Shown: one piece after another, positions 48,127 through 56,463 of the stretch
Layout of the letters: each line of letters opens with the position of its first letter
How positions within the stretch are numbered: the first letter of the stretch is position 1
Assembly: GCF_011382965.1 (NCBI RefSeq)
Contig: NZ_CP049934.1
Span: forward strand, 2,666,001 to 2,730,000
Direction of reading: 5' to 3'
Length of the DNA stretch: 64,000 nucleotides
Source: Leucobacter insecticola
GTDB taxonomy: Bacteria > Actinomycetota > Actinomycetes > Actinomycetales > Microbacteriaceae
The notes under the pieces: model-generated
What the model was told of the DNA's origin: nothing
Databases searched by the model: none
Seen by the model: the letters and a program-made list of their open reading frames with translations, nothing else
Made by a program: the position numbers and the translations under genes

Positions 48127-49551
48127 CTACCCGATCCCCTCGAGCATCTTTGTATGAGTGTTCCCCACTTTTGTGAGCACCTCGGGCCTGTTGGCCTTGA
48201 TCCACCAGAACCGCATAAACGCGAGCAGCAGCGTGGCCACGAACAGATACGGGATGATATTGATCGGGAACGCGGGCACCGGCCACACGTTCGCGAAGAA
48301 CACATACCCCATGGCTGCTACAGCTACGACTGCACAGATCCAGATAAGAGCATTCTTCATGCCCTGACGCTTGGTGTAGATCACCCCAGCGACCGCTACG
48401 AGCGAATACGCGACCATATAGCCGTAGGTGCCGTAGGTATCAACCCACACCGTAATGTCCATCGGATGCGTGCCGATGAGCAGCAATAGAATATCGAGGA
48501 TGATCGCTGCCGGTCCCGCAATCAACAGCACACGGTGCGGAGTGAGGTGAGTCTCGTGGGTCCGTCCAAAGCGCTCGGGCACGATCCCTTCCTTACCCAT
48601 GACGTAAACGATACGTCCGACAACGTTGAGTGGCGCGACCACCACAGCAAAGAATGACGCGGCAACACCAAACACAAGAACGGGTGCAAACCACCCAGGC
48701 ATGCCGATGCGTTCGTTGATTGCCTGCAGCGGGCTCGCGACCTCTCCGAGTTCGTCGCCGAGCACAGCGATCTGGGTGTAGGCGGCGAACACGTAGAGCA
48801 CGCCGACCACCACAGCGCTCCACATGATGGCACGCGGGATAGCCGTGTGTGGATTCCGCGCTTCCCGGCCCAGGGCATCGGCGGAAGAAAACCCGACGAA
48901 GCCGAGAATGCCGAGCACCATGCCCGCCGCGACTCCTTGGAATGGTACGCCGTCAAACGAGAACTGCGCCGGGTCCCATGCATCAGGGCCGAGCCACACC
49001 AGGGCCGAAATGAGTACTACGAGAATAATGAAAACGGAAAGGAGTTCGAGAACCAGGGATACTCGCGCTGAGATTCGAATACCACGAATGGTAAAGAATG
49101 TTGCTAGCCCGCCGATGGCGACGGTTAACACGATCAACCACAGCGTGCCACTCGCTGGAATGCCAAAGATTTGCAGCAGATCTGAGGCATACGAGACGGC
49201 TCCTCCCAGCGATCCCGCGGCGATGCCCCATGATCCGATCAAGAGGGAGACTCCTGCGGCGAACGCGCCGGTGGGCCCGAGCCCCTTCGACACATAAGTG
49301 TACAGCGAGCCAGCGGAGGCGTGCTGGCGGGCGAACATCGAAACGATGTAGCCGACGCAGAGAATCACGATCGTGGCGAGCAGGAACGCCGACATGGTGC
49401 CGTTGCCTGCGCCGAGGAAAATTGCGGCTGCGGTGAATGCGATGACGGCGCTGGGTGCGATGCTCGCGATTGCCTGAGCGGCGAGCTCAGGGCCGGACAT
49501 CACTCCTTCGCGCAGGCCAGCATCCGCCTTAGAATGAGTGGGTTGAGTCAT
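48127..49551 (-). CDS. APC family amino acid permease
   Basis: 474 residues, about 12 membrane helices of the amino acid-polyamine-organocation superfamily. The N-terminal GVMSGPELAAQAIASIAPS and the unwound-helix GNGTMSAF and GFVGFSSADALGREARNPHTAIPRA motifs (the E-AxNP signature) are clear. RBS AGGAGA precedes the ATG. It follows the alcohol dehydrogenase gene by 64 bases on the same strand and probably shares its message; an amine or amino acid substrate is likely. Confidence 0.9.
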   Translation of the reverse strand: MTQPTHSKADAGLREGVMSGPELAAQAIASIAPSAVIAFTAAAIFLGAGNGTMSAFLLATIVILCVGYIVSMFARQHASAGSLYTYVSKGLGPTGAFAAGVSLLIGSWGIAAGSLGGAVSYASDLLQIFGIPASGTLWLIVLTVAIGGLATFFTIRGIRISARVSLVLELLSVFIILVVLISALVWLGPDAWDPAQFSFDGVPFQGVAAGMVLGILGFVGFSSADALGREARNPHTAIPRAIMWSAVVVGVLYVFAAYTQIAVLGDELGEVASPLQAINERIGMPGWFAPVLVFGVAASFFAVVVAPLNVVGRIVYVMGKEGIVPERFGRTHETHLTPHRVLLIAGPAAIILDILLLLIGTHPMDITVWVDTYGTYGYMVAYSLVAVAGVIYTKRQGMKNALIWICAVVAVAAMGYVFFANVWPVPAFPINIIPYLFVATLLLAFMRFWWIKANRPEVLTKVGNTHTKMLEGIG

Positions 49552-49615
49552 GACATCTCTCCTATGAGTGACAGTGGATGAATGAGGTGGCGTGTCGAGA
49601 AAGCCAGTTCAACTC

Positions 49616-50713
49616 TCACGGGATCAGGAGGGTGCGCAGCACTCCCCCGGATTCAAGATCATCGAGCGCGTCGGCAGCTTCGTCGAGGGGACGACGACCC
49701 GAAATAAGGGGATCAAGCAGCAGTTGCCCATCCATGTAACGGTCTACGAGCGCGGGGATATCGATTGACGGGCGGACCGAGCCGTAGTTTGAACCGAGTA
49801 TCCGCTGATCCGCTTCAGCGAGCACCAAAGGCTCGAACGACGCCTTTGCGCCCGTCGGCGGGAGTCCCACGATGACAGCAGCACCGCCGAGACCGAGCAT
49901 CTGGATCGACTGCTCCGTCGTGGTGGTACGCCCGATCGCGTCAAAAGCGTAATCCACGCCGTCCGGGATCAGTTCGAATAACTGCTCTACAGCGTCCCGG
50001 TCGGAGGCGTCTATCCGATCAGTCGCTCCGAACTGCATCGCCATCAGTGTCTTCTCTGGCACGATATCGATCGCGACAATGCGCTCGGCACCCGCGAGCT
50101 TTGCACCCTGCACTACGTTTAGGCCCACACCGCCGCAACCGATCACGGCGACCGTCGCCCCGGGCTCAACCGCGGCAGTATTGAGGACAGCACCCACGCC
50201 CGTTGCGACTGCGCACCCGACAACCGCAATGACATCCAGCGGGGCATCGTCACGAACTTTGATTGCACCAGAGGCCGGAACGATGGTCTCCTCGGCGAAC
50301 GAGGAGACCCCGAGATAGTGATGCAGGGTCTCTTCCCTCAGGCTCAGTCGTGAAGTCCCATCAAAGAGAACCCCTTTGGGAGCAACAACGGTCGCAACTT
50401 TCTGACAGCGCGCCTCATGCCCCTGCAGGCAATAACGGCATTCACCGCAAGGCGGAACCCAGCTCAGGACGACATGATCGCCGACGGCAAGAGAGGTCAC
50501 GCCCTCGCCCAGTTCGGTGACCACCCCTGAGCCTTCGTGCCCCATCACCAGCGGTGCAGGGGCTTCCCATTCTCCACGCTTGACGTGCAGATCAGAATGG
50601 CACACGCCCGCAGCCGCAATCTTGACACGCACCTCGCCTGCGCGCGGACCTTCAAGTACAAGATCAGCGACTTCCGCTCGGGTACCCGGGTCTCGAAACA
50701 CCACAGCCTTCAT
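49616..50713 (-). CDS. zinc-dependent alcohol dehydrogenase
   Basis: 365 residues, MDR class III-like. Catalytic zinc ligands in GVCHSDLHVKRGEWEAPAPLVMGHEGSGVV, structural zinc cysteines in PCGECRYCLQGHEARC, and the NAD fold GCGGVGLNVVQGAKLAGAERIVAIDI. It oxidises alcohols or reduces aldehydes; paired with the APC permease and PucR regulator it may handle an aldehyde or alcohol from amine or amino-acid breakdown. RBS region is weak (GGGGAA before ATG 50713). Confidence 0.93.
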   Translation of the reverse strand: MKAVVFRDPGTRAEVADLVLEGPRAGEVRVKIAAAGVCHSDLHVKRGEWEAPAPLVMGHEGSGVVTELGEGVTSLAVGDHVVLSWVPPCGECRYCLQGHEARCQKVATVVAPKGVLFDGTSRLSLREETLHHYLGVSSFAEETIVPASGAIKVRDDAPLDVIAVVGCAVATGVGAVLNTAAVEPGATVAVIGCGGVGLNVVQGAKLAGAERIVAIDIVPEKTLMAMQFGATDRIDASDRDAVEQLFELIPDGVDYAFDAIGRTTTTEQSIQMLGLGGAAVIVGLPPTGAKASFEPLVLAEADQRILGSNYGSVRPSIDIPALVDRYMDGQLLLDPLISGRRPLDEAADALDDLESGGVLRTLLIP

Positions 50714-50825
50714 GGGGAACTCCTTTGTCTCTCGGTGTTGCGGCCCCGTTCACACCGGAGCCAGAAATGAATGACAACTGTGCAGATGCTACGGACCGAA
50801 AGACTGTTCTGTCATTGCGTCAATC

Positions 50826-50863
50826 GATGATTTTCTTCATCAAATATCACCACTTGGTACAAT
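50826..50863 (+). promoter_or_regulatory. pucR promoter with hairpin-like operator
   Basis: TACAAT at 50858-50863 is a good -10 box ending 6 bases before the GTG start at 50870, which has no Shine-Dalgarno sequence; the message is therefore probably leaderless. GATGATTTTCTTCATC at 50826-50841 is an inverted repeat overlapping the -35 zone and could bind PucR itself or control the divergent alcohol dehydrogenase gene. Confidence 0.5.
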
Positions 50864-50869
50864 CTGTTC

Positions 50870-52315
50870 GTGTCAATTACCCTGCAAACCGTCATCCGCG
50901 CCATCGGTGGCGAGTGTCTGCCCCACCGCGTCACTGACCGCGCCCAGATTGATGGCGTCGCCGACATCGACACCTACGTGGTGATTGGTAACTCCGAATA
51001 CGTCACCCTCGTGACCGGCACCGTCGACGCACTAAGCTCACGTCTCGGGCGGTCTCACCTATCAGGATCGCCTACAGATCCCCTCGCCGATGGCGTGTTC
51101 GTCACGGATCAAGATTCCCCTGAAGTGCGAAATCTCCTTGCCGCACATCGAATGACCGCGATCGTTGGCACGGATCTCGCAGGCACCGCTCTAAACGCAA
51201 CACTGCGCGCGCTGGTCTCGGACGAACGTGCCGCTTCGGAGCGGCTCGTCGCCGCCGGAATGAACGTCCTCACGCAGGTCGCGCGCCGGGGCGGCCTTAC
51301 GGCAGTCATCGCGGAACTCGCCCACCGAATTGATGGCTGGGTCGTGCTGCTCGACCCGCAGGGACACCTCGTCGCAAGTGCCGGCGCAGGCCGCCTCCAT
51401 ATAACCGATGCAGTGGCGGTCGCGCTCGGTCGCCCAGTCCGCGTTAGGCACGAAGGCCTACAGGTGCACCAAGTTGGGACGGACCAGGATCTCGCGGGAC
51501 ACCTCGTGATTGCGAGCCGATCCAGCTCGAGACGCCGACCACGCGATCTTGCAACACAGGCTGCGGCTCTTGTTGACCTCCTCCTGCGCACCCACGACCC
51601 GTCACTCACCGAACACCTCGGCCGCGAAGCGCTCCTCAATCGACTCCTCGCAGGCGGCGACGAAGCTCGGACGCTGCTGCGGCGTTGGGGAGTGCACGAG
51701 TCGCAGCTCACCGCGTTTGCCCTCGGTGCTCGCACCCGAACCATCGACCTCGAGCGAGTCCTCAGGCGCTGGCTTGACGACCTTGGCGCAGAGCACGTCT
51801 TCGCGTCACAACCTGGTCTCGTAAGCGGGTTTATCCGCGACGATCTAGTGCCCGAGCTGAGTGCCAAGGTCGAAGCTTTCGCTCCGATAGGCGGCAGTTG
51901 GATCGCTCTCGGTTTAGGTACCTCTACGAGCGTCGATGCACTCAAGCTGAGCGCTGTGCAAGCTCGCCAAGCACTGAACTCTGCGCTGGAAGAGGGGCAT
52001 CGTCTTCTCAACTACGCGCGGCTCACGACGGTCGATTTGGTGCTAACAAAGCTGGCTCCGGCCCCCAGGGAACACCTCACCGCTGTCCTGGAACCGCTGC
52101 GCGACAGTTCTGGGAGACACGGTGATCTCACCCATACCCTCCGAGTGTTTCTCGCCGAGCACGGCGCGCACCGCGCGAGTGCTGAACGTCTAAAGATCCA
52201 CCGCCAGACACTCCGTTCCAGAATCCAACGGATCGAGGAACTGACCGGTCTCTCAATGGAACACGCGGACGACCGCGCCACCGCGTGGCTTGCGCTGCGA
52301 GCGGCAGGGTTCTAG
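50870..52315 (+). CDS. PucR family transcriptional regulator
   Basis: 481 residues. The N-terminal part (~1-130) corresponds to the PucR purine-catabolism-like domain, the middle to a GAF-like/GGDEF-derived region, and the C-terminal ~60 residues to the PucR-type helix-turn-helix (LTHTLRVFLAEHGAHRASAERLKIHRQTLRSRIQRIEELTGLS, in parts). PucR proteins usually activate nearby amine, purine or amino-acid catabolic genes. It is divergent from the alcohol dehydrogenase-permease pair, its most likely target. Confidence 0.9.
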   Translation: MSITLQTVIRAIGGECLPHRVTDRAQIDGVADIDTYVVIGNSEYVTLVTGTVDALSSRLGRSHLSGSPTDPLADGVFVTDQDSPEVRNLLAAHRMTAIVGTDLAGTALNATLRALVSDERAASERLVAAGMNVLTQVARRGGLTAVIAELAHRIDGWVVLLDPQGHLVASAGAGRLHITDAVAVALGRPVRVRHEGLQVHQVGTDQDLAGHLVIASRSSSRRRPRDLATQAAALVDLLLRTHDPSLTEHLGREALLNRLLAGGDEARTLLRRWGVHESQLTAFALGARTRTIDLERVLRRWLDDLGAEHVFASQPGLVSGFIRDDLVPELSAKVEAFAPIGGSWIALGLGTSTSVDALKLSAVQARQALNSALEEGHRLLNYARLTTVDLVLTKLAPAPREHLTAVLEPLRDSSGRHGDLTHTLRVFLAEHGAHRASAERLKIHRQTLRSRIQRIEELTGLSMEHADDRATAWLALRAAGF

Positions 52316-52436
52316 TCACCTGATCCGCGGGAGTAAGGCGCGCAATCGCTTGTCAGATACGCCGTCCAGAGGGCGGTGCCGAAACTCGCAGGGCAACACA
52401 AAGAGCACTGTTGGTGCCGCGCAAGAACCGCTGCAC

Positions 52437-52474
52437 TGGCGAGCGGACCCGGATTGGCCCTGAAGCCGCGCGAA
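52437..52474. repeat. 38-bp direct repeat, copy 2
   Basis: Same sequence as 48026-48064 with CCC for CCCC. It lies between the converging pucR and dadA-like stops, inside a 203-base gap in which nothing else is recognised. Its position marks the outer edge of the permease-dehydrogenase-regulator block. Confidence 0.8.
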
Positions 52475-52518
52475 GGCGGGCTTCACCCGCGATCGAACGA
52501 GATAATTCTAGTGGCTCT

Positions 52519-53817
52519 TCAGCGCAGAGCTGGGAATATGAATTTGTGTGGCCTACCGCCTGATCGCAAACGGGCGCAGATCGAGCGGCCTCCCGCCGGC
52601 GGAGGGATCCCGCCCGCAATCAGGTCGGCGACGACCTCGCCCGTGACTGGCCCGAGCGAGAGCCCGTGCATGTTGTGGCCGGCAGCCACCAACACCTCTG
52701 GGCGGTTCGGGATCGCGCCCAGCAGCGGCATACCGTCGGCGGTCATGGGGCGCGCTCCGACCCATTCTTCGCTCAGGTTCTGCCAGTCAGCCCCAGCGAT
52801 CACGCTGGAGGCGGCGCGAGTGAGCACCTCAAGCTTTTGGCGGTTCAGGCGTTCCGGGGGGCTCCCGAACTCCATCATGCCGACAATCCGAAGCCGCCCG
52901 TGCATCGGGATCGCTACGCAGTGTCGATCCATCGAGTGCACGAGTGTGTTTGGCATGCGTTCCACGGGGACGGTGAAGCTGTACCCCTTCCCGGCGACGA
53001 CGGCGGCAGAGCGGATGCTCGATTTACGCAGGATAGGCGTGGTCCACGCCCCGGCGGCGAGCACGAGGCGATCGCCACTGATCGTCGTGCTGGTGCCGTC
53101 GATGGCACGGCACACGATGCTCGCACCGTCACCAAGGCGTTCGGCGGTAAGCCCCTCGCGGATCTCTGCACCGTTGGCGGTGATGTGCGCGATGAGGCTG
53201 GCAACGAAGGTGACGGGATCAAGCGAGAATTCGCCGGGCAGCATGAACCCGCCCGTGACCCCTCCGGCGAGCGCCGGCTCGTGCTCGGCGAGCTGTGTGC
53301 CGCGAAGGATCGGGCCAGGCCCCTCCCCCCAGCCGCGATCTGCGCGTGTGCGGTAAGCCGCGTGGGCCGCCTGTAGATCCGGCTCCACCGAGCTGGTCAT
53401 CAAGTAGCCGTCACCGCCACCGGAGATATCGATGCCGTCAGCAGCCATACGCTGCAGCGCCGGCAGGATCCCACCCGAGAACTGGGCGAGCGCGGCTGCT
53501 CCCTTCGCCGCCCGCTTGGCGCCGGATGCCCGAAGGAATCCGAGGCCGAAGAGCGCGAGGCGGGGCAATTGCAACGGCTCAATTGAAAGGTAGGACGACC
53601 TGGTGAAGACGCCGTTGATGATGTCTTTCGCTGTATTCGAGGAGGCGAGAGGCGCTACCTGCTGCGGCGTCAGCTCACCGGCGTTACCTGTTGCCGCGCC
53701 CCCGCCGAGCCGATCCCGGTCAATAATCGTGACGCGGTGCCCCTCGCGAAGCAGCGCATACGCGGTACTGAGACCGATCAGGCCGCCACCGACGACGACG
53801 ACATGCTGAGCCTTCAT
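52519..53817 (-). CDS. FAD-dependent D-amino acid dehydrogenase (DadA-like)
   Basis: 432 residues from ATG 53817 behind AAAGGAGG. FAD fold VVVVGGGLIGLSTAYALLREGHRVTIIDRD at the N-terminus, LVLAAGAWTTPILR (second FAD contact), and the C-terminal GARPMTADGMPLLGAIP...AAGHNMHGLSLGPVTGEVVADLI typical of DadA. It would oxidise D-amino acids to 2-oxo acids and ammonia. It is divergent from an alanine/glycine symporter, supporting a D-alanine/glycine role. The frame is open for ~75 codons upstream without a good start. Confidence 0.9.
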   Translation of the reverse strand: MKAQHVVVVGGGLIGLSTAYALLREGHRVTIIDRDRLGGGAATGNAGELTPQQVAPLASSNTAKDIINGVFTRSSYLSIEPLQLPRLALFGLGFLRASGAKRAAKGAAALAQFSGGILPALQRMAADGIDISGGGDGYLMTSSVEPDLQAAHAAYRTRADRGWGEGPGPILRGTQLAEHEPALAGGVTGGFMLPGEFSLDPVTFVASLIAHITANGAEIREGLTAERLGDGASIVCRAIDGTSTTISGDRLVLAAGAWTTPILRKSSIRSAAVVAGKGYSFTVPVERMPNTLVHSMDRHCVAIPMHGRLRIVGMMEFGSPPERLNRQKLEVLTRAASSVIAGADWQNLSEEWVGARPMTADGMPLLGAIPNRPEVLVAAGHNMHGLSLGPVTGEVVADLIAGGIPPPAGGRSICARLRSGGRPHKFIFPALR

Positions 53818-54014
53818 CTCTGTGTGCCCTCCTTTGGGCCGTTGGGAGTTCGACCCTGCCACCGGCTGCGCGAGCGGAGAGCCTGAGGATCGCGTTGACA
53901 ACACTTCTAACGTAGCGCCTTTCGGGTCGGATGCACCCCTCTGCTCGATGACCTTCCCAGCACCCGTGGCTGAGGCCAGGTCTTTCGCCAGCCCAAACGC
54001 GGCAGTGGCAATAC

Positions 54015-54105
54015 TTGTCGCGGCTTCGAGAAACTGGTTATGCTAGCTAAATATTCAACAAGTGAAAGCCAGCTAAGCCTGGAGGAACGCCAATCCACTT
54101 TCACT
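54015..54105 (+). promoter_or_regulatory. promoter and structured 5' UTR of the symporter gene
   Basis: In the 322-base gap 53818-54139, TTGTCG (54015-54020) and TATGCT (54039-54044) form a likely promoter. The transcript then holds AGTGAAAG (54061-54068) pairing perfectly with CTTTCACT (54098-54105) around an inner CCAG/CTGG hairpin. I looked for a glycine riboswitch and do not see its conserved core, so the structure is unassigned. The rest of the gap is an in-frame open extension upstream of the dadA-like gene with coding-like codon use but no start. Confidence 0.5.
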
Positions 54106-54139
54106 ACGCTGCAACACCTCGCACAAAGGAGTGCTCGAC

Positions 54140-55648
54140 ATGCAGAATCTCCAAGAATTTCTCGACTGGCTCAGCGGAATCATTTGGGGGCCGTTTGTAC
54201 TGATCCCGCTGCTGTTCTTGACCGGACTGTATTTGACCTTCAGGCTTGGCGGACTGCAGTTTGTGCGGCTCGGGGCAGCGCTCAACCTGGGGATTCTGCG
54301 GCGTCGCGACCCGGGCTCGAAGGGTGACATCAGCCAGTTCCAAGCGTTGACAACCGCGCTTGCCGCGACCGTCGGCACCGGCAATATCGTGGGTGTCGCC
54401 ACCGCGATCAGCATTGGTGGACCGGGAGCGCTGTTTTGGATGTGGGTGACCGGACTCTTGGGGATGGCTTCGAAGTATGCTGAAGCCTTTTTGGGAGTGC
54501 GTTACCGCACCGTCGATTCTGCGGGTGAGCGCAACGGCGGACCGCAGTACTATCTAGAGCGCGGCATTCGCGGCCCGGTGGGCAAGGTGCTGGGGTGGTC
54601 GTTCACAATCTTCGCGGTGCTCGCGAGCTTCGGGATCGGCAATATGACCCAGGCCAACTCGATTGCGGCGAACGTGGAGAACAGTTTTCACCTGCCCGTG
54701 TGGGTGACGGGCGTGCTGCTGACCGTCTTCACCGGTATCGTCCTGGTCGGCGGGATCAAGTCGATCGGCAAGGTGACCGCGGGCTTTGTGCCGATCATGA
54801 TCGTGTTTTACGTGGCGGCGGCACTGTTCATCCTGTTCGTGAACATCGGCCAGGTGCCTGCGGCGTTTGGGCAAATCTTCCACGACGCGTTCACCGGCAC
54901 GGCCGCGGTGGGCGGCTTCGCGGGGTCGCTGATGATTATCGCGGTGCAGTTCGGTTTTGCGCGCGGCATCTTCTCGAACGAGTCGGGCATGGGATCGGCG
55001 GCTATCGCCGCGGCGGCCGCGCAGACGAGCCACCCGGTGCGGCAGGGGCTCGTGTCGATGACGCAGACCTTCATTGACACGATTATCGTGGTCTCGATGA
55101 CCGGTCTGGTGATCGTCACGACCGGCACCTGGAAGAGCGTCGATCCGGAGACCGGAGAGCAGATGTCTGCCGCGCTCATGACCGGCGAAGCCTTCTCGAA
55201 CGGGCTTCCCGGTCAGTGGGGGCACTGGGTCGTGACGATCGGCCTCGTGATGTTCGCATTCTCGACCATCCTCGGTTGGTCATACTACGGCGAGCGCAGC
55301 CTCGCGCGAATCTTTGGTCGCCGATCGGTGATGCCGTTCCGCATCTTGTTCTCACTGGTCGTGTTCGTGGGCGCGACGACCCAGTTGAGCGTCGTGTGGT
55401 CGTTCTCGGACGTGATGAACGGGCTGATGGCGATCCCGAACCTGATCGGCTTGCTGATTCTGTCGGGCCTGATCGCGCGCGAAACCCGCGCCTATCTGAA
55501 GTTTGATCCCAAGCTGCGTGCGAGCGATGCGGAGGTGCGTGAGGCACTGCGTGACGATCCGGGCTATCGCGAGTGGCAAGCGCTCGAGGATGAGGGCTCG
55601 CGCGACAGCGCTGCGCCCGCGCAGCCCTCAACGACCGAACGCGAGTGA
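54140..55648 (+). CDS. alanine/glycine:cation symporter (AGCS family)
   Basis: 502 residues from ATG 54140 (MQNLQEFLDWLSGIIWGP) behind AAAGGAG. About 10-11 membrane helices; the family signature is present as GNIVGVATAISIGGPGALFWMWVTGLLGMASKYAE, and GFARGIFSNESGMGSAAIAAAAAQT in the second half. It takes up alanine, glycine or their D-forms with Na+ or H+. Divergent from the DadA-like enzyme that could use the same substrate. Confidence 0.95.
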   Translation: MQNLQEFLDWLSGIIWGPFVLIPLLFLTGLYLTFRLGGLQFVRLGAALNLGILRRRDPGSKGDISQFQALTTALAATVGTGNIVGVATAISIGGPGALFWMWVTGLLGMASKYAEAFLGVRYRTVDSAGERNGGPQYYLERGIRGPVGKVLGWSFTIFAVLASFGIGNMTQANSIAANVENSFHLPVWVTGVLLTVFTGIVLVGGIKSIGKVTAGFVPIMIVFYVAAALFILFVNIGQVPAAFGQIFHDAFTGTAAVGGFAGSLMIIAVQFGFARGIFSNESGMGSAAIAAAAAQTSHPVRQGLVSMTQTFIDTIIVVSMTGLVIVTTGTWKSVDPETGEQMSAALMTGEAFSNGLPGQWGHWVVTIGLVMFAFSTILGWSYYGERSLARIFGRRSVMPFRILFSLVVFVGATTQLSVVWSFSDVMNGLMAIPNLIGLLILSGLIARETRAYLKFDPKLRASDAEVREALRDDPGYREWQALEDEGSRDSAAPAQPSTTERE

Positions 55649-55671
55649 GAGTCTGCGGCGGGTTTCTTGCC

Positions 55672-56433
55672 TCAGCCGCAGCTCCCCATCGCCTGTTGTT
55701 TGGGATCGGAGAGAATCCCGGGGCTTAGGTCTGCGCGGATCGTGACGGATCCCGTGCTGGAGAAATGGATGTCTTTCAACGTGACTCCTGCGGGCAACTG
55801 ATCCTGAACACACACCGTTTGCGGCTTCAGGACCGGATCCAGAAGCGAACCGGTCGCCGCGCTAATCTGCTCGGCCGTCAGATCAAAGCCTGCTACTTTC
55901 ACCTCGAGCGGCTCGATCTTGATTGCGCCATCCACGACAGAGACGCCAAGGGTGGCCGCCAGATCGACGGACTGACCGAACATCTCGACCGAACGTCCGG
56001 CAACAAAATTGCCGCCCCGCACCTCCCCGGTCTGCGCGATCCCCGAGGTCAGAAGGTTGACGACGGCCCCCAGCTGCTCCTTCGGGACCACCAGGTCAAC
56101 GCTCGCATCGCGGATCTCGCCCGAGAGGGGGTTGAACGGGACGGATCCCGCACGCAACGACGCATCGGTTTCAATTCCGTCGAGCAGGGGCACATTCGGC
56201 ACCGCAATCGTGACGTCGCCAACGCTCCCCTGCAGTGCGTACAGCAGCGCCGATCCACCGAGAGAAACATCGACCGGATGGTCATCGCTCAGCTTCAGCT
56301 GGCTGCGCACCGCTCCCTCGACCACGCCGGGGATAATCAACCGCAGCGCAATCTCGGCGGCACCCGCGAGCACCCCAATAATCGCCACCACCCAGATTAG
56401 GCGGAGCCACCAGCGAGGCTTCCGTTTAGTCAT
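55672..56433 (-). CDS. DUF2993 domain protein (LmeA-like), membrane-anchored
   Basis: 253 residues. An N-terminal signal anchor (WWLRLIWVVAIIGVLAGAAEIALRLII) precedes a beta-rich domain with LGGSALLYALQGSVGDVTIAVPNVPLLDG, typical of DUF2993 proteins, of which mycobacterial LmeA takes part in lipoglycan maturation. A conserved late segment LPAGVTLKDIHFSSTGSVTI is also seen. It lies 30 bases after argS on the same strand. Confidence 0.85.
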   Translation of the reverse strand: MTKRKPRWWLRLIWVVAIIGVLAGAAEIALRLIIPGVVEGAVRSQLKLSDDHPVDVSLGGSALLYALQGSVGDVTIAVPNVPLLDGIETDASLRAGSVPFNPLSGEIRDASVDLVVPKEQLGAVVNLLTSGIAQTGEVRGGNFVAGRSVEMFGQSVDLAATLGVSVVDGAIKIEPLEVKVAGFDLTAEQISAATGSLLDPVLKPQTVCVQDQLPAGVTLKDIHFSSTGSVTIRADLSPGILSDPKQQAMGSCG

Positions 56434-56463
56434 TGCGTTTCTCTCCCGTGCTTGCGTTGGTGA

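Noticed and set aside
53818..54139. Glycine riboswitch before the alanine/glycine symporter
   Set aside because: Stretches such as GGAGAGCC at 53876-53883 caught the eye, but the conserved aptamer core and tandem layout are missing and the position does not fit the mapped promoter.
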